Assembly: GCF_001590905.1 (NCBI RefSeq)
Contig: NZ_BCTT01000008.1
Span: 62,001 to 126,000 of the forward strand
Length of the DNA: 64,000 bases
Source of the DNA: Serratia grimesii NBRC 13537
Lineage (GTDB): Bacteria > Pseudomonadota > Gammaproteobacteria > Enterobacterales > Enterobacteriaceae
Direction of reading: 5' to 3'
The notes under the pieces are model-generated. The model was not told where the DNA came from and did not search any database. It saw nothing but the letters and a program-made list of their open reading frames with translations. Below are positions 18,001 to 26,184 of the stretch, piece after piece. Position 1 is the first letter of the stretch. Every line of letters begins with the position of its first letter. Position numbers and translations under genes: made by a program.

Positions 18001-18297
18001 TTTCAAAATATCACGTTCAGTGGTATTAGTGGGTGCCGCACCTTCGGCATTAAAACGACGTTGATTGCCGACGATCCAGAGTAATTCCGTTTGATTAGCC
18101 CCTTTAATCCAGTGGCAAGCCACTGCCGTATTACGCCGGGCGCTTTTACGTAACAGTTTACGCAAGGTGTTCAAACCTTCGTAGGTGATGGCGGTTTGCC
18201 AGGTACGTTCGCCCTTGCGCTCGGCAAATTGATCTAATATTCGACGAGTTTCCGTTAAGGCACGTTTATTACACTGAGCAACCAAAAGAATATTCAC
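15040..18297 (-). CDS. cas3: Type I-F Cas2-Cas3 fusion (helicase-nuclease)
   Basis: A 1085-residue fusion. The first 95 or so residues are the Cas2 domain (MNILLVAQCNKRALTETRRILDQFAERKG). An HD nuclease domain follows, with H123-D124 in AGLFHDFGKANQLF and later conserved histidines. The superfamily 2 helicase has Walker A STGCGKTFANARIM, a DEAD-box-like LDEPDDFD, LLSSATLPP and ATSVAEVGRDHDYDW. The C-terminal domain follows. It nicks and degrades DNA at Csy-bound targets and, with Cas1, acquires spacers. It starts with GTG at 18297, overlapping the cas1 TGA (GTGA). The pseudo-repeat 2 hairpin begins directly after its stop. Confidence 0.97.
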   Translation of the reverse strand: MNILLVAQCNKRALTETRRILDQFAERKGERTWQTAITYEGLNTLRKLLRKSARRNTAVACHWIKGANQTELLWIVGNQRRFNAEGAAPTNTTERDILKSHSENQWHNLESISLLAAIAGLFHDFGKANQLFQNGLRGVGKSFQPYRHEWVSLRLFCAWVGKRSDKEWLAALAMIEAHDEELMLESLVKDAIDEFINPFISLPPLATTIAWLIVSHHRLPAYPTRVEGNPPQLSAIDTWLTQQLTADWNSTNHQIEGWTPDERRAVWVFPQGTPMRSIIWREKAHKFAQRALQQSSLMDFGVLEQRFTCHMARLVLMLADHHYSSLPPTVGWQDTGYRVYANTDRQTGELKQQLDEHNIGVGQNALLLGRSLPHIRATLPAITRHKGFKQRSKTERFRWQDKAYDLTYSVRERSVNQGFFGVNMASTGCGKTFANARIMYGLADEKAGCRFSVALGLRTLTLQTGDALKAKLTLEEDDLAVLVGSAAVRQLHQLNNDKLERRGTGSASADELFAEHHYVSYGGSLDDGRLSRWLQDSDKLHKLLSAPVLVTTIDHLIGATEGVRGGKQIAPMLRLLTADLVLDEPDDFDIADLPALCRVVNWAGMLGSRVLLSSATLPPALVQALFNAYKSGRADYQQGCGLPGTQLNVCCAWFDEHDAVQHDIQDAKGFKAAHEAFVGRRVGKLQNVPVLRRAQLVAVQPTGLRESAVLDSVSETLFASMQQLHSLHHQKHPTGKTVSLGLIRMANINPLVAVAQRLFNTAAPDNTCIHYCVYHSQHPLAMRSYIEQRLDETLTRYSEAALWQMAEIDRALTDYPQQHHLFVVLATSVAEVGRDHDYDWAIAEPSSMRSLIQLAGRIQRHRQQPCEYPNLHILQKNVKALKGNQPAYCRPGFESTFYQIQLQSHDLTEILPPEQYKVISAIPRVQEALVLKQHHNLVDLEHACLRTVLQGRKQLDKYYAALWWRKQATWCGEQQRLTPFRQSTEEEPHYLWIADEGDAPCFKFPDVVPGQWKTSDNFRQVEVTFAEGVGAWLTADYGAIYQGLAEKLDMELTEVSQKFGEINLRKDKADQWHFHPLLGVFGALE

Positions 18298-19274
18298 CGC
18301 CCCACCTGGCTTAACTGCTGGGCAGTCGTTTGCAGTGCCTCAATCATGACATCCAGAACATCTGCCTTTTGAAATCCATTAATACAGCGCTGGCGGAACT
18401 CTTGCTCCTCTTCCCCCTGCATCGCGGCAATAAACGCCTGCGGTAATACCAACGCGTCTTTGATCAGATCTGCGGCGTCAAATACCAGGCCACCGCGACG
18501 CGTTTTACCATGTAACACCGCTAACCCATGTGGCAACCTAATTACCCAGGTTGCCACGGCAGCCAAACCGTAGGCCAGGTAATTGCCGTGATCCAAAAAA
18601 CGGTTTGCAATATCTACACCACCACCGCGTTTGGCACGGGTAAAGTCACCGTATCCCACCGCCGTAGCAGCCAGCTTATATAAGGCTTTGGTCATCACCG
18701 CTTCTTGCGCGAGCAAGTCGGTACTATTACGGCATGCCGTCAGATTATTTTCATATTTATCCAGCAAGGCCAGCAAACGGTTTTCGTCTATGGCAAAACC
18801 GGTTTCCCGCTCCATTCTGGCGTTTAACCAGTGTTTTTTTATTTGCTCAATACGTACACGTTGAAAAGCTATCGCCGCAGCTAAGCGTTGGTTATCGTCA
18901 AACCAGAAGCTCACCCAATGTTGCAAATATTCTGTTGGCCGATATTCGCTTTGTGAGCATAACCAAGAAACGGCGACTTCCACTTCATTGCCCGCATATA
19001 AAGGTGTACCTGCACCACCACAGAAGCCAACCAAGACACCCGCTTTGGCAAACTCGCGCATTGCGGCTTGCGTAATTGAAGTGCCAGTTCCGAGCATGAC
19101 AACAGAAGTATTAGCAATGGGGATATTCCAATAAAGAGACTGTTTCCCTTCATCAGTAACATACTCAACTCGTCCGCCATTAACTAAAACACGGCAATAT
19201 TGCAGGTAATAAAGATTGGCTCTTTTGGAATGCAAGATTGTTTTTAAATCGGACGGCGAGAATGAGTCATTCAT
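18294..19274 (-). CDS. cas1: Type I-F CRISPR integrase Cas1
   Basis: A 326-residue Cas1f. FSPSDLKTILHSKRANLYYLQYCRVLVNGGRVEYV at the N-terminus and the C-terminal metal-site region around LPHGLAVLHGKTRRGGLVFDAADLIKDALVLPQAF are typical. With Cas2-3 it integrates new spacers at the array leaders. I start at the ATG at 19274 (MNDSFSPSDL), the family length; a TTG at 19316 would add 14 residues. The ribosome site is weak. cas1 is first of the cas1-cas2-3 pair, and an ERIC element lies 64 bp upstream. Confidence 0.96.
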   Translation of the reverse strand: MNDSFSPSDLKTILHSKRANLYYLQYCRVLVNGGRVEYVTDEGKQSLYWNIPIANTSVVMLGTGTSITQAAMREFAKAGVLVGFCGGAGTPLYAGNEVEVAVSWLCSQSEYRPTEYLQHWVSFWFDDNQRLAAAIAFQRVRIEQIKKHWLNARMERETGFAIDENRLLALLDKYENNLTACRNSTDLLAQEAVMTKALYKLAATAVGYGDFTRAKRGGGVDIANRFLDHGNYLAYGLAAVATWVIRLPHGLAVLHGKTRRGGLVFDAADLIKDALVLPQAFIAAMQGEEEQEFRQRCINGFQKADVLDVMIEALQTTAQQLSQVGR

Positions 19275-19337
19275 GTCTTGAATTATCCATAATTTAAATG
19301 ATTCGAGATTGGTCAATAGAGCGAATGCATCACCGAC

Positions 19338-19466
19338 TATACCCTATAGCTTTCAAGTTGCAGCTAGGCGACTAGCTCGCTCATCCCCAGGCGCTTACTC
19401 GAGTAAGTTACTGGGGTGAGAGCGAGTGCAGGTAACAACGCTGCGGCTTGAAAGATGACGGGTATA
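19338..19466. repeat. ERIC element (about 129 bp) upstream of cas1
   Basis: The element begins TATACCC and ends GGGTATA, with extended inverted arms (GCTTTCAAGTTGCAGC against GCTGCGGCTTGAAAG). The central part CCCCAGGCGCTTACT...AGTAAGTTACTGGGGTGAG carries the ERIC core palindrome. Such enterobacterial repetitive intergenic consensus units are non-autonomous, can form long RNA hairpins when transcribed, and often sit in untranslated regions. Here it lies between cas1 and higA and may be part of the cas1 leader. Confidence 0.85.
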
Positions 19467-19753
19467 ACTGAACAAGTTACGCTTTTATCATACCCAACAT
19501 GGAAAAACCGTTACTAACCGACAAAATATCATTATTGATGGGGAATTATGCTGCCTGTAACCCTGGTGCTTGATTAGCTTAGCACTGAGACTCAGGAACG
19601 ATATTTCGGCAACATACCCGCTAAGGAACAGGGCAGCTAAAAAGGAAATTCCAGACTGGACGAATGGGAACAGAAACGGCGCCACAGGCGCCGCCTCGTG
19701 ATTTCAATCATTAGGGTTTGGACAGGCAGGTCACCAGGAACCCTCCCTCCCCA
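19467..19753. other. Intergenic remainder between the ERIC element and higA
   Basis: No supported gene. A 65-codon frame on the minus strand (19685-19488) would start with GTG inside the higA terminator hairpin and has no ribosome site. A 10-base match to the CRISPR repeat core (GCTGCCTGTA, 19550-19559) lacks the other stem arm and is probably chance. Confidence 0.6.
19671..19692 (-). terminator. Intrinsic-type terminator of higBA
   Basis: A perfect 6-bp stem GGCGCC-aca-GGCGCC (19678-19692), followed on the minus strand by GTTTCTGTTCC. It lies about 60 bp after the higA stop. The T-tract is interrupted, so efficiency is uncertain. Confidence 0.55.
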
Positions 19754-20197
19754 TCAAATAAACAAATCAGCAGGGACATCAAAACGCGTCGCCAGCGCCT
19801 TGATGTGCTGTACAGTCAATGAGCGGCGACCGTTGAGAATGTTGCTGACATTGCTTTTAGATCCCAGCTCATCTTCCAGATCAGCGGCTTTTAAACCCTT
19901 CTGATCCATCAGGGTTCGCAACGCGGCGATCCCAGTAGGGATCTCCGCCACGCGACGGTTAAACGCCTCGAATTCCGGGACGCTGTTTTCATATTCTGTA
20001 ATTTTGGCCGCAAGCGGTTCAAAAAGCGGGTTGTTCAGCTCGTCACGATCGACAAGATATTCAATCAACTCAAGAGCTTTTTTATATTCAGCCTCGCTTT
20101 TATTACCCGTCATCAGAGGAATGCATTTCACCGCGTTGGCAAATGTCGCGATCATGCCTTCGGCACTGTCGGCGTCGATATGAGTGGCAACAGTCAT
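19754..20197 (-). CDS. higA: HigA family antitoxin with C-terminal HTH
   Basis: A 147-residue protein. The C-terminal half is a Xre/Cro-type helix-turn-helix (GLKAADLEDELGSKSNVSNILNGRRSLTVQHIKALATRFDVPADLF, about residues 100-146). The N-terminal region resembles the toxin-binding part of E. coli-type HigA. It neutralises HigB and represses the operon. The gene order toxin-antitoxin is typical of hig modules. The ATG overlaps the higB TGA (ATGA). The module sits between the cas genes and CRISPR2, where a plasmid-stability-like addiction pair could help retain the locus (inference). Confidence 0.9.
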   Translation of the reverse strand: MTVATHIDADSAEGMIATFANAVKCIPLMTGNKSEAEYKKALELIEYLVDRDELNNPLFEPLAAKITEYENSVPEFEAFNRRVAEIPTGIAALRTLMDQKGLKAADLEDELGSKSNVSNILNGRRSLTVQHIKALATRFDVPADLFI

Positions 20198-20505
20198 TCT
20201 TTATGCTCCCTATAATACTTTGTTAACTTGTCGTATTCGGCATGAGTCTCAATGTGCTTTACAAAAACCTTTTGCTTTTCAAAGTCAATGAAGGCCATCA
20301 GCCGCAACGTGTTCCCGGACACATCAATCACCCACCACTTTTTACGGTACTTGAAGTTATCCAGTGACGGGATCGCTCTTTTCATCTCATCCGGGCTGTT
20401 GAAGGTCTTTTTTTCCAGAACCCTCATCAGATCAAGAAGCGCCAACGCGCTATTAGGGTATTTCCCTGCAGCCTCATTAAAGGGCTGTCTACTGATCACA
20501 TGCAC
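20194..20505 (-). CDS. higB: HigB family ribosome-dependent mRNA interferase toxin
   Basis: A 103-residue toxin of the HigB branch of the RelE/ParE fold, collinear with E. coli HigB: MHVISRQPFNEAAGKYP, PSLDNFKYRKKWWVIDVSGNTLRLMAFIDFEKQKVFVKHIETHAEYDK. It cleaves translated mRNAs on the ribosome. I use the GTG at 20505, because GAGGG lies 7 bases upstream and the protein then begins MHVIS like the family. It is followed by higA with a 4-base overlap. Confidence 0.92.
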   Translation of the reverse strand: MHVISRQPFNEAAGKYPNSALALLDLMRVLEKKTFNSPDEMKRAIPSLDNFKYRKKWWVIDVSGNTLRLMAFIDFEKQKVFVKHIETHAEYDKLTKYYREHKE

Positions 20506-20530
20506 CGCGAATCCCTCGCTTATGTATTCA

Positions 20531-20578
20531 TCTTGAAAACACTGTAGCCCCTGACGGGGTTGTTTTCAAGTTGAAAAC
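20531..20578 (-). promoter_or_regulatory. higBA promoter and operator
   Basis: A perfect palindrome GTTTTCAA-G-TTGAAAAC lies at 20562-20578, and a third half-site CTTGAAAAC lies at 20532-20540. On the minus strand the -35 TTGAAA is embedded in the palindrome and is followed after exactly 17 bp by TACAGT as a -10. This arrangement fits autorepression by the HigA helix-turn-helix through blocked polymerase binding. Confidence 0.7.
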
Positions 20579-20673
20579 TAATATTCCCCACACCGTACAC
20601 GCTTTCATCTTCATTGCTCTCATGGTTTACGTGGCCGTTTGTTTGGGACCCACAACGCGTTGGATGTCCGCAC

Positions 20674-21242
20674 CGCTGTAGCTGCCTGTACGGCAGTGAA
20701 CCAGGCCAACGGCCAGGGCAGACGCTTGCAGCATTTCTAAGCTGCCTGTACGGCAGTGAACATCCAGCGCCTTGGCGGCCTTGATGCGCGCCCTTTCTAA
20801 GCTGCCTGTACGGCAGTGAACAAATCCTGGCTAACCGTGAGGCGCAGCCTGTCTTTCTAAGCTGCCTGTACGGCAGTGAACAGAACTCCGCGCCAAGCTG
20901 GCTATGCCGGTGCTTTCTAAGCTGCCTGTACGGCAGTGAACTTTGGGCAGATGTAAACCTGCTGATAACTCCGTTTCTAAGCTGCCTGTACGGCAGTGAA
21001 CTTACTGCTACATATCAGGCCGTCATATTAATATTTCTAAGCTGCCTGTACGGCAGTGAACTTAGAAATACCAGCGGGCGTAACTGTTAAGTATTTCTAA
21101 GCTGCCTGTACGGCAGTGAACCGATCCTATTGAGTGGGGGTATGGGCCAGAATTTTCTAAGCTGCCTGTACGGCAGTGAACTCGCCAGGTTCGCTATTGC
21201 CCCCGCTGCCGCCATTTCTAAGCTGCCTGTACGGCAGTGAAC
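20674..21242 (-). CRISPR. CRISPR2, type I-F array, 10 repeats and 9 spacers
   Basis: The repeat is identical to CRISPR1. Full repeats start at 20734, 20794, 20854, 20914, 20974, 21034, 21094, 21154 and 21215. A decayed copy lies at 20674-20701, with its left 8 bases diverged. Spacers are 32 bp except the leader-proximal one (21182-21214), which is 33 bp. As in CRISPR1, transcription is on the minus strand: the decayed repeat is at the left and the leader at the right. The array is about 1.4 kb upstream of cas1 and shares the csy machinery. Confidence 0.98.
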
Positions 21243-21372
21243 CGTTGAAGATTAGCGCTAATTGGCTGATTGTTGAAGAGTAACATCGCTATTTGGTCAA
21301 AAAGGCTTTTTTCACCCTCAGATTAAAGACATTAAAAATCAATGAATTAAATTAGGCCAGAAAAAAGGGTTC
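21243..21372 (-). promoter_or_regulatory. CRISPR2 leader
   Basis: It shares with the CRISPR1 leader the blocks AAAAATCAAT (21334-21343) and GCCAGAAAAAAGGGT (21356-21370) at nearly the same distance from the first repeat. A small palindrome ATTAGCGCTAAT lies close to the array. The leader abuts the yhbQ upstream region, so the two divergent promoters share this interval. Confidence 0.75.
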
Positions 21373-21425
21373 AGCGATGGGACCGGGTTGACTATAGTAA
21401 CGCTCAATTCTTTGCGGGAACTTAT

Positions 21426-21731
21426 ATGACCAACACCAGTATCTGGCACCTGTATATGTTGCGTATGCCCAGCGGCATGCTGTATACCGGCATTACTACC
21501 GACGTAACGCGGCGGCTGGCGCAGCATCAGGCGGGCAAAGGGGCCAAGGCGCTACGGGGTAAAGGCCAACTGGTGCTGGCTTTTCACTGTCAGGCGGGGG
21601 ATCGCTCAAAAGCATTGAGACTGGAATATCGGGTCAAGCAACTAAGCAAAACGCAAAAAGAGAGGCTGGTGAGCCACCCGCCTCTTTCATTGGATTATTT
21701 ACTGCCGGACGTTAACGCTAAAGCCGGTTAA
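21426..21731 (+). CDS. yhbQ: GIY-YIG nuclease superfamily protein YhbQ
   Basis: A 101-residue single-domain GIY-YIG protein. [34 protein letters not shown] carries the paired Tyr and the catalytic Arg, and [16 protein letters not shown] carries the conserved Glu. E. coli YhbQ has been reported to bind and cut DNA, but its cellular role is unsettled. Its 3' end overlaps the convergent yhbS by 14 bp. It marks the return from the CRISPR region to conserved yhb gene order. Confidence 0.93.
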   Translation: MTNTSIWHLYMLRMPSGMLYTGITTDVTRRLAQHQAGKGAKALRGKGQLVLAFHCQAGDRSKALRLEYRVKQLSKTQKERLVSHPPLSLDYLLPDVNAKAG

Positions 21732-22221
21732 ACGGCTCTGAGTACTCAACTAATCCGCTTACGTCGGTCAAGGCATCTTCCGCCAGTGGGTAAACCTGGA
21801 ACGCAGCCTCGGTATCTTGCCAGCGACACTTCAGACCGTAGGCGGCGGCAGGCTTAAAGCCAAATCGCCCGTAGTAAGCCGGTTCGCCCAGTACGACTAC
21901 CGCGGCATAACTAAACTCGTTAAGCGCATCCAGCCCTTCGTAAATCAGCTTTTCGCCCAACCCCTGTCGACGCAGACTTTCATCTACCGCCAGCGGAGCC
22001 AGACCGACCCATTGGCGATCTTCACCGGCCACATCCACTGGGCTGAACGCGGCATAACCCACGACACCGCCTTCATCGTCGGTGGCGACGATGCCTAACG
22101 TCAGCAAGCCATCTTCGCGCAATTGTTGCACCAGATCGGCCTCGTCATCACGCCCGAAAGCGCGACGCAGCAGAGCATCGATCCCCGCGGCATCTACCGG
22201 AATTTCTACGCGGATTAGCAT
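21718..22221 (-). CDS. yhbS: GNAT family acetyltransferase YhbS
   Basis: A 167-residue GNAT protein. Motif A is visible as [26 protein letters not shown] (acetyl-CoA loop RRQGLG near residue 86), then [23 protein letters not shown], typical of YhbS. The substrate is not firmly established. The start ATG lies inside the end of ubiT (7-bp overlap), so the two are cotranscribed. Confidence 0.9.
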   Translation of the reverse strand: MLIRVEIPVDAAGIDALLRRAFGRDDEADLVQQLREDGLLTLGIVATDDEGGVVGYAAFSPVDVAGEDRQWVGLAPLAVDESLRRQGLGEKLIYEGLDALNEFSYAAVVVLGEPAYYGRFGFKPAAAYGLKCRWQDTEAAFQVYPLAEDALTDVSGLVEYSEPFNRL

Positions 22222-22736
22222 GCTACCGGCACACGGGAAGTTTGCACCGTGCCCTCCTGCAGTCCTGCTTCCACAAATTCCGCCAGTTGCAGCAGACCCA
22301 CGCGCAATGGCATAGGCATGGCTTCCAGTTCGATGGCGTCCATCAGATTTTTTACATACAGGCCCAATTCGGTATCCCCTTCAATCTGCAGCCGACGCTG
22401 AAAGAACAGCGTATCCGGATCTTGCTTACGCGCCGCGATCAGAATCAGATCGTTGGCATCCCCGCTGAAGCTAACATCAGCCTCGGCGTGTTGGCTGACA
22501 ACCAGTTTGTCGTTTTCTACCGTCATAAACCAGTGTAGCGCCAGATCGCGAACTTCGATCTTTAACCAGCGCGACTCGAGAAACGCCAGATCGCCATCCG
22601 CTAACGCCTGACGGAACTGCCAGCCCAACACCTGTTCCAGAAGTTGACGCTGTAAAACAAACGGCGTGAATTTTAGCGGTACGCGCAGCAGCGACGGCCC
22701 CTGGCGCACAATGCGCGCTCGTAATTGTTCCAACAC
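22215..22736 (-). CDS. ubiT: Anaerobic ubiquinone biosynthesis accessory factor UbiT (YhbT)
   Basis: A 173-residue SCP2-domain protein, ortholog of E. coli YhbT/UbiT. The SCP2 fold is visible from about residue 45 (VRDLALHWFMTVENDKLVVSQHAEADVSFSGDANDLILIAARKQDPDTLFFQRRLQIEGDTELGL). UbiT binds lipids and organises oxygen-independent ubiquinone synthesis with UbiU and UbiV. It is divergent from ubiU across 257 bp, so the three genes likely respond together; a convincing FNR box is not evident by eye. Confidence 0.93.
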   Translation of the reverse strand: MLEQLRARIVRQGPSLLRVPLKFTPFVLQRQLLEQVLGWQFRQALADGDLAFLESRWLKIEVRDLALHWFMTVENDKLVVSQHAEADVSFSGDANDLILIAARKQDPDTLFFQRRLQIEGDTELGLYVKNLMDAIELEAMPMPLRVGLLQLAEFVEAGLQEGTVQTSRVPVAC

Positions 22737-22993
22737 TGTCGTTCACTCCTTTCAATACAGACTTGTGCTATTTTGCCACAATGACGCGCGGCTGAAGCGC
22801 TCTATATCAACAAATAGTGCATTTCACCGCCAGCTTTATCAATACGCCAGAAGCTGCCCCAAATCAAAGCCTGTTCATCGCGCTTTCACTAAAATTGCCT
22901 CCCGATTAGCGTTTGCCGGTTGAAAACGGACACCGGCAACCATTGTGACAGCCTACGCCCGCCACGGGTGTGCGGCTGAGTCAGGATAAATCT

Positions 22994-23989
22994 ATGGAGC
23001 TGCTTTGTCCCGCCGGTAATCTGCCGGCCCTGAAGGCCGCGGTAGATAACGGCGCCGACGCCGTGTATATCGGCCTGAAAGATGATACCAACGCGCGCCA
23101 CTTTGCCGGCCTCAACTTTACCGAGAAAAAGCTGCAGGAAGCGGTTGACTACGTGCACCGTCACAACCGTAAGCTGCATATTGCCATCAATACCTTCGCC
23201 CACCCGGACGGTTATGCCCGCTGGCAGCGCGCAGTAGACATGGCAGCACAGTTGGGCGCTGACGTGTTGATCTTGGCTGATTTGGCCATGCTGGAATATG
23301 CCGCCGAACGTTACCCACAGTTGGAACGTCATGTGTCAGTGCAAGCTTCTGCCACCAACGAAGAGGCAATCCGCTTTTATCAGCGCCATTTCGATGTCGG
23401 CCGGGTCGTACTGCCGCGCGTGTTATCGATGCATCAGGTCAAACAGTTGGCACGCACCAGCCTAGTACCGCTGGAAGTATTTGCCTTCGGCAGTCTATGC
23501 ATCATGGCCGAAGGACGCTGCTACCTCTCCTCTTATCTCACAGGAGAGTCGCCTAATACCGTCGGCGCCTGTTCACCGGCGCGCTATGTACGCTGGCAAC
23601 AAACCCCTCAAGGCATGGAGTCACGCCTGAATGGTGTGCTGATCGACCGTTATCGCGACGATGAGAATGCCGGCTACCCAACGCTGTGCAAGGGGCGCTA
23701 TTTGGTCGATGACGTGCGTTACCACGCGCTGGAAGAACCCACCAGCCTCAATACGCTGGAACTGCTGCCGGAACTGCTGGCTGCCAATATCGCGTCGGTG
23801 AAGATTGAAGGTCGTCAACGCAGTCCGGCCTATGTCAGTCAGGTCGCCCGCGTTTGGCGTCAGGCTATTGATCGCTGTCAAGCCGATCCCGCTGCCTATC
23901 AGGCCGATGCTGGCTGGATGGAAGCCCTTGGAGCGATGTCTGAAGGTACGCAAACGACGCTAGGCGCCTATCACCGCAAATGGCAGTAG
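22994..23989 (+). CDS. ubiU: Oxygen-independent ubiquinone hydroxylation protein UbiU (YhbU)
   Basis: A 331-residue U32-family protein. It starts MELLCPAGNLPALKAAVDNGADAVYIG, with AGGA about 8 bases upstream; a longer frame from 22970 is not supported by homologs. The cysteines that hold the 4Fe-4S cluster in this family are present (GSLCIMAEGRCYLSSYLTG, GACSPARY and TLCKGRY). UbiU and UbiV form a complex that hydroxylates ubiquinone precursors without oxygen. ubiV follows after 11 bp. Confidence 0.95.
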   Translation: MELLCPAGNLPALKAAVDNGADAVYIGLKDDTNARHFAGLNFTEKKLQEAVDYVHRHNRKLHIAINTFAHPDGYARWQRAVDMAAQLGADVLILADLAMLEYAAERYPQLERHVSVQASATNEEAIRFYQRHFDVGRVVLPRVLSMHQVKQLARTSLVPLEVFAFGSLCIMAEGRCYLSSYLTGESPNTVGACSPARYVRWQQTPQGMESRLNGVLIDRYRDDENAGYPTLCKGRYLVDDVRYHALEEPTSLNTLELLPELLAANIASVKIEGRQRSPAYVSQVARVWRQAIDRCQADPAAYQADAGWMEALGAMSEGTQTTLGAYHRKWQ

Positions 23990-24000
23990 CAGGAGGAAAC

Positions 24001-24879
24001 ATGAAATACGCATTAGGCCCGGTGCTGTACTACTGGCCGAAAACCGAGGTCGAAGATTTTTACCGACAAGCGGTGAATAGTAGTGCCGAGATTATTTATC
24101 TCGGCGAAAGTGTCTGTACCAAACGACGCGAGATGAAAGTAGGCGACTGGTTAGCGCTGGCACAAGAGATCGCCCACAGCGGTAAACAAGTGGTGCTCTC
24201 TACTCTGGCGCTATTGCAGGCACCGTCTGAGCTAAATGAACTGAAGCGTTATGTGGAGAACGGTGAATTCCTGATTGAAGCCAACGATTTGGGTAGCGTG
24301 AACATGGCGGCGGAGCGCGGCCTGCCGTTCGTCGCTGGTCATGCGCTGAACTGCTACAACGCCTACACTCTGCGCCTGCTGCACCGTCAGGGCATGATGC
24401 GCTGGTGTATGCCTGTCGAACTGTCACGTGACTGGCTGGCTAAGCTGCTGGAACAGTGCGATGAACTGGGCTTTCGCCAGCAGTTTGAGGTTGAAGTACT
24501 GAGCTATGGTCATCTGCCACTGGCCTATTCTGCACGCTGCTTTACCGCACGCTCGGAAGATCGCGCCAAGGATGAATGCGAAACCTGCTGCATCAAATAC
24601 CCACAAGGGCGAGTTATGCGTTCGCAAGAACAGCAGCAGGTGTTTGTACTCAATGGCATTCAGACCATGAGTGGTTACTGCTACAACCTGGGCAACGAAC
24701 TGGCCGGTATGCAAGGGTTGGTGGACATTGTGCGTCTTTCGCCACAGGGTTCCGAGACGCTGGCGCTGGTCGAGCACTTCCGTGCTAACGAACATGGTGC
24801 GCAGCCGTTAACGCTCACCGATCAGGCCGACTGCAACGGTTACTGGCGGCGGGTTGCCGGGCTGGAGTTGGTGCAGTAA
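24001..24879 (+). CDS. ubiV: Oxygen-independent ubiquinone hydroxylation protein UbiV (YhbV)
   Basis: A 292-residue U32-family partner of UbiU. It starts MKYALGPVLYYWPKTEVEDFY, with AGGAGGA 4 bases upstream. The cluster cysteines CFTARSEDRAKDECETCCIKYPQG are near residues 180-203, together with an early Cys in GESVCTKRREMK. It forms the functional heterodimer with UbiU. It ends 81 bp before roxA, which converges from the other strand. Confidence 0.95.
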   Translation: MKYALGPVLYYWPKTEVEDFYRQAVNSSAEIIYLGESVCTKRREMKVGDWLALAQEIAHSGKQVVLSTLALLQAPSELNELKRYVENGEFLIEANDLGSVNMAAERGLPFVAGHALNCYNAYTLRLLHRQGMMRWCMPVELSRDWLAKLLEQCDELGFRQQFEVEVLSYGHLPLAYSARCFTARSEDRAKDECETCCIKYPQGRVMRSQEQQQVFVLNGIQTMSGYCYNLGNELAGMQGLVDIVRLSPQGSETLALVEHFRANEHGAQPLTLTDQADCNGYWRRVAGLELVQ

Positions 24880-24960
24880 AAGGCAGTCAACGAAATTGGA
24901 GTCTAGTGCTGCAAGCCGGGTAAGCATAGTGCCACCCGGCAGTTAAGCAGGCAGCGGCGA

Positions 24961-26082
24961 CTACTCTTTAAAGAACCAGTAGCCCTGATTCATCAGCTCC
25001 GTCAGCTCATCCACAAATGCCGGGTTTTGCAACGCATCGCCTAATTCCGGCTTGCCCAGTTCGGTATAACGACACAGCGCATCGGCCGCATGTACATCCA
25101 CAGTGTCCAGGCGCTCACTGTTGATAAAGAAGCTATCGCCGATATGCAGCACACGCAAGCCACTCAAACGGGTCAGGGTTTCCCCCTCCATCAGCGCATT
25201 TAGCACCTCTTGTGCTTCATAGGGCGGCTCCGCCATAGCGATATCCAGCTCATGACGCGGCGTGGTGGCAAAGCGACCAAACCATTGCTTAAAGTCTTCC
25301 GGCTGGCTGATCATGTCGACCATCATTGAGCGTAGACGCTCAAGCTCATATTCTTCCACCCGCCCTGGATGTTCACGCACGGTTAAATCAGGATCGCTGT
25401 AGTGCGCACCGCCCAGATCATTTTCCAGCGCGTAGTCGGCAAAGCTGCTGATCAGGTCGCGGTCGTTTGGCCCACGGAAACCTACTGAATAGTTAAGCGC
25501 AGTTTCGTGGGTGAAACCGTCATGTGGGAAACCTGGCGGGATGTACAGGATGTCGCCCGGCTCCAAATCTTCATCAATGATCGGCTCGAACGGATCAACG
25601 TGCAGCAGTGCCGGATGCGGGCAGAACTGACGCATCGGTAAGGCATCACCTACTCGCCAGCGACGGCTGCCCATTCCCTGAATGATGAACACATCGTAAT
25701 TGTCGATGTGTGGCCCCACACCCCCACCCGGTACCGAGAAGGAAATCATCAGGTCATCCAGACGCCAGTCCGGCAAGACACGAAACGGGCGCACCAGCTC
25801 GGCTGAGGGCGCATGCCAATGGTTAACAGCTTGCGCCAGCAAGGACCAATCTGTTTCGCCAAGATCATCGAAATCTTCAAACGGACCGTGGCTGGCCTGC
25901 CATTGCCCCCCTGTCTGGCTGACCAGACGGCTGTCAACTTCCGGCTCCATCGCTAACCCTGCCAGTTCATCTGGCGTGATAGGGTCAACAAAGTTCGGGA
26001 AGGCATTTTTCAAAACCACAGGTTTTTTCTGCCAGTATTTCTCTAAAAACTCGGGCCAGTTCAGGTTCAGTTGGTAAGCCAT
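24961..26082 (-). CDS. roxA: 50S ribosomal protein L16 3-hydroxylase RoxA (YcfD)
   Basis: A 373-residue JmjC/cupin 2-oxoglutarate and Fe(II) oxygenase. The metal site is visible in the GGGVGPHIDNYDVFIIQGMGSRRW region (HxD near residue 125) and in the distal HETALNYSVGF histidine. It hydroxylates an arginine of ribosomal protein L16. I place the start at 26082 (MAYQLNLNWPEFLEKYWQKKPV), as in E. coli; the frame open to 26157 adds 25 unconserved residues. The ribosome site is weak. Confidence 0.93.
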   Translation of the reverse strand: MAYQLNLNWPEFLEKYWQKKPVVLKNAFPNFVDPITPDELAGLAMEPEVDSRLVSQTGGQWQASHGPFEDFDDLGETDWSLLAQAVNHWHAPSAELVRPFRVLPDWRLDDLMISFSVPGGGVGPHIDNYDVFIIQGMGSRRWRVGDALPMRQFCPHPALLHVDPFEPIIDEDLEPGDILYIPPGFPHDGFTHETALNYSVGFRGPNDRDLISSFADYALENDLGGAHYSDPDLTVREHPGRVEEYELERLRSMMVDMISQPEDFKQWFGRFATTPRHELDIAMAEPPYEAQEVLNALMEGETLTRLSGLRVLHIGDSFFINSERLDTVDVHAADALCRYTELGKPELGDALQNPAFVDELTELMNQGYWFFKE

Positions 26083-26184
26083 ACAATCACACCAGTAAGA
26101 GGATCCACGGGCGTGATTATGGGAGAACGCGGGCCTGCACACCTTGTTAAGGGTCAAGGAAACGGTGGCTTCAGGCCCTTTGAA

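Noticed and set aside
19550-19559. GCTGCCTGTA match to the CRISPR repeat core outside the arrays
   Set aside because: Only ten bases match, the second stem arm is missing and no handle is present; chance is the simplest explanation.
19488-19685. 65-codon hydrophobic ORF on the minus strand between higA and cas1
   Set aside because: GTG start inside a terminator hairpin, no ribosome site, no recognisable family.
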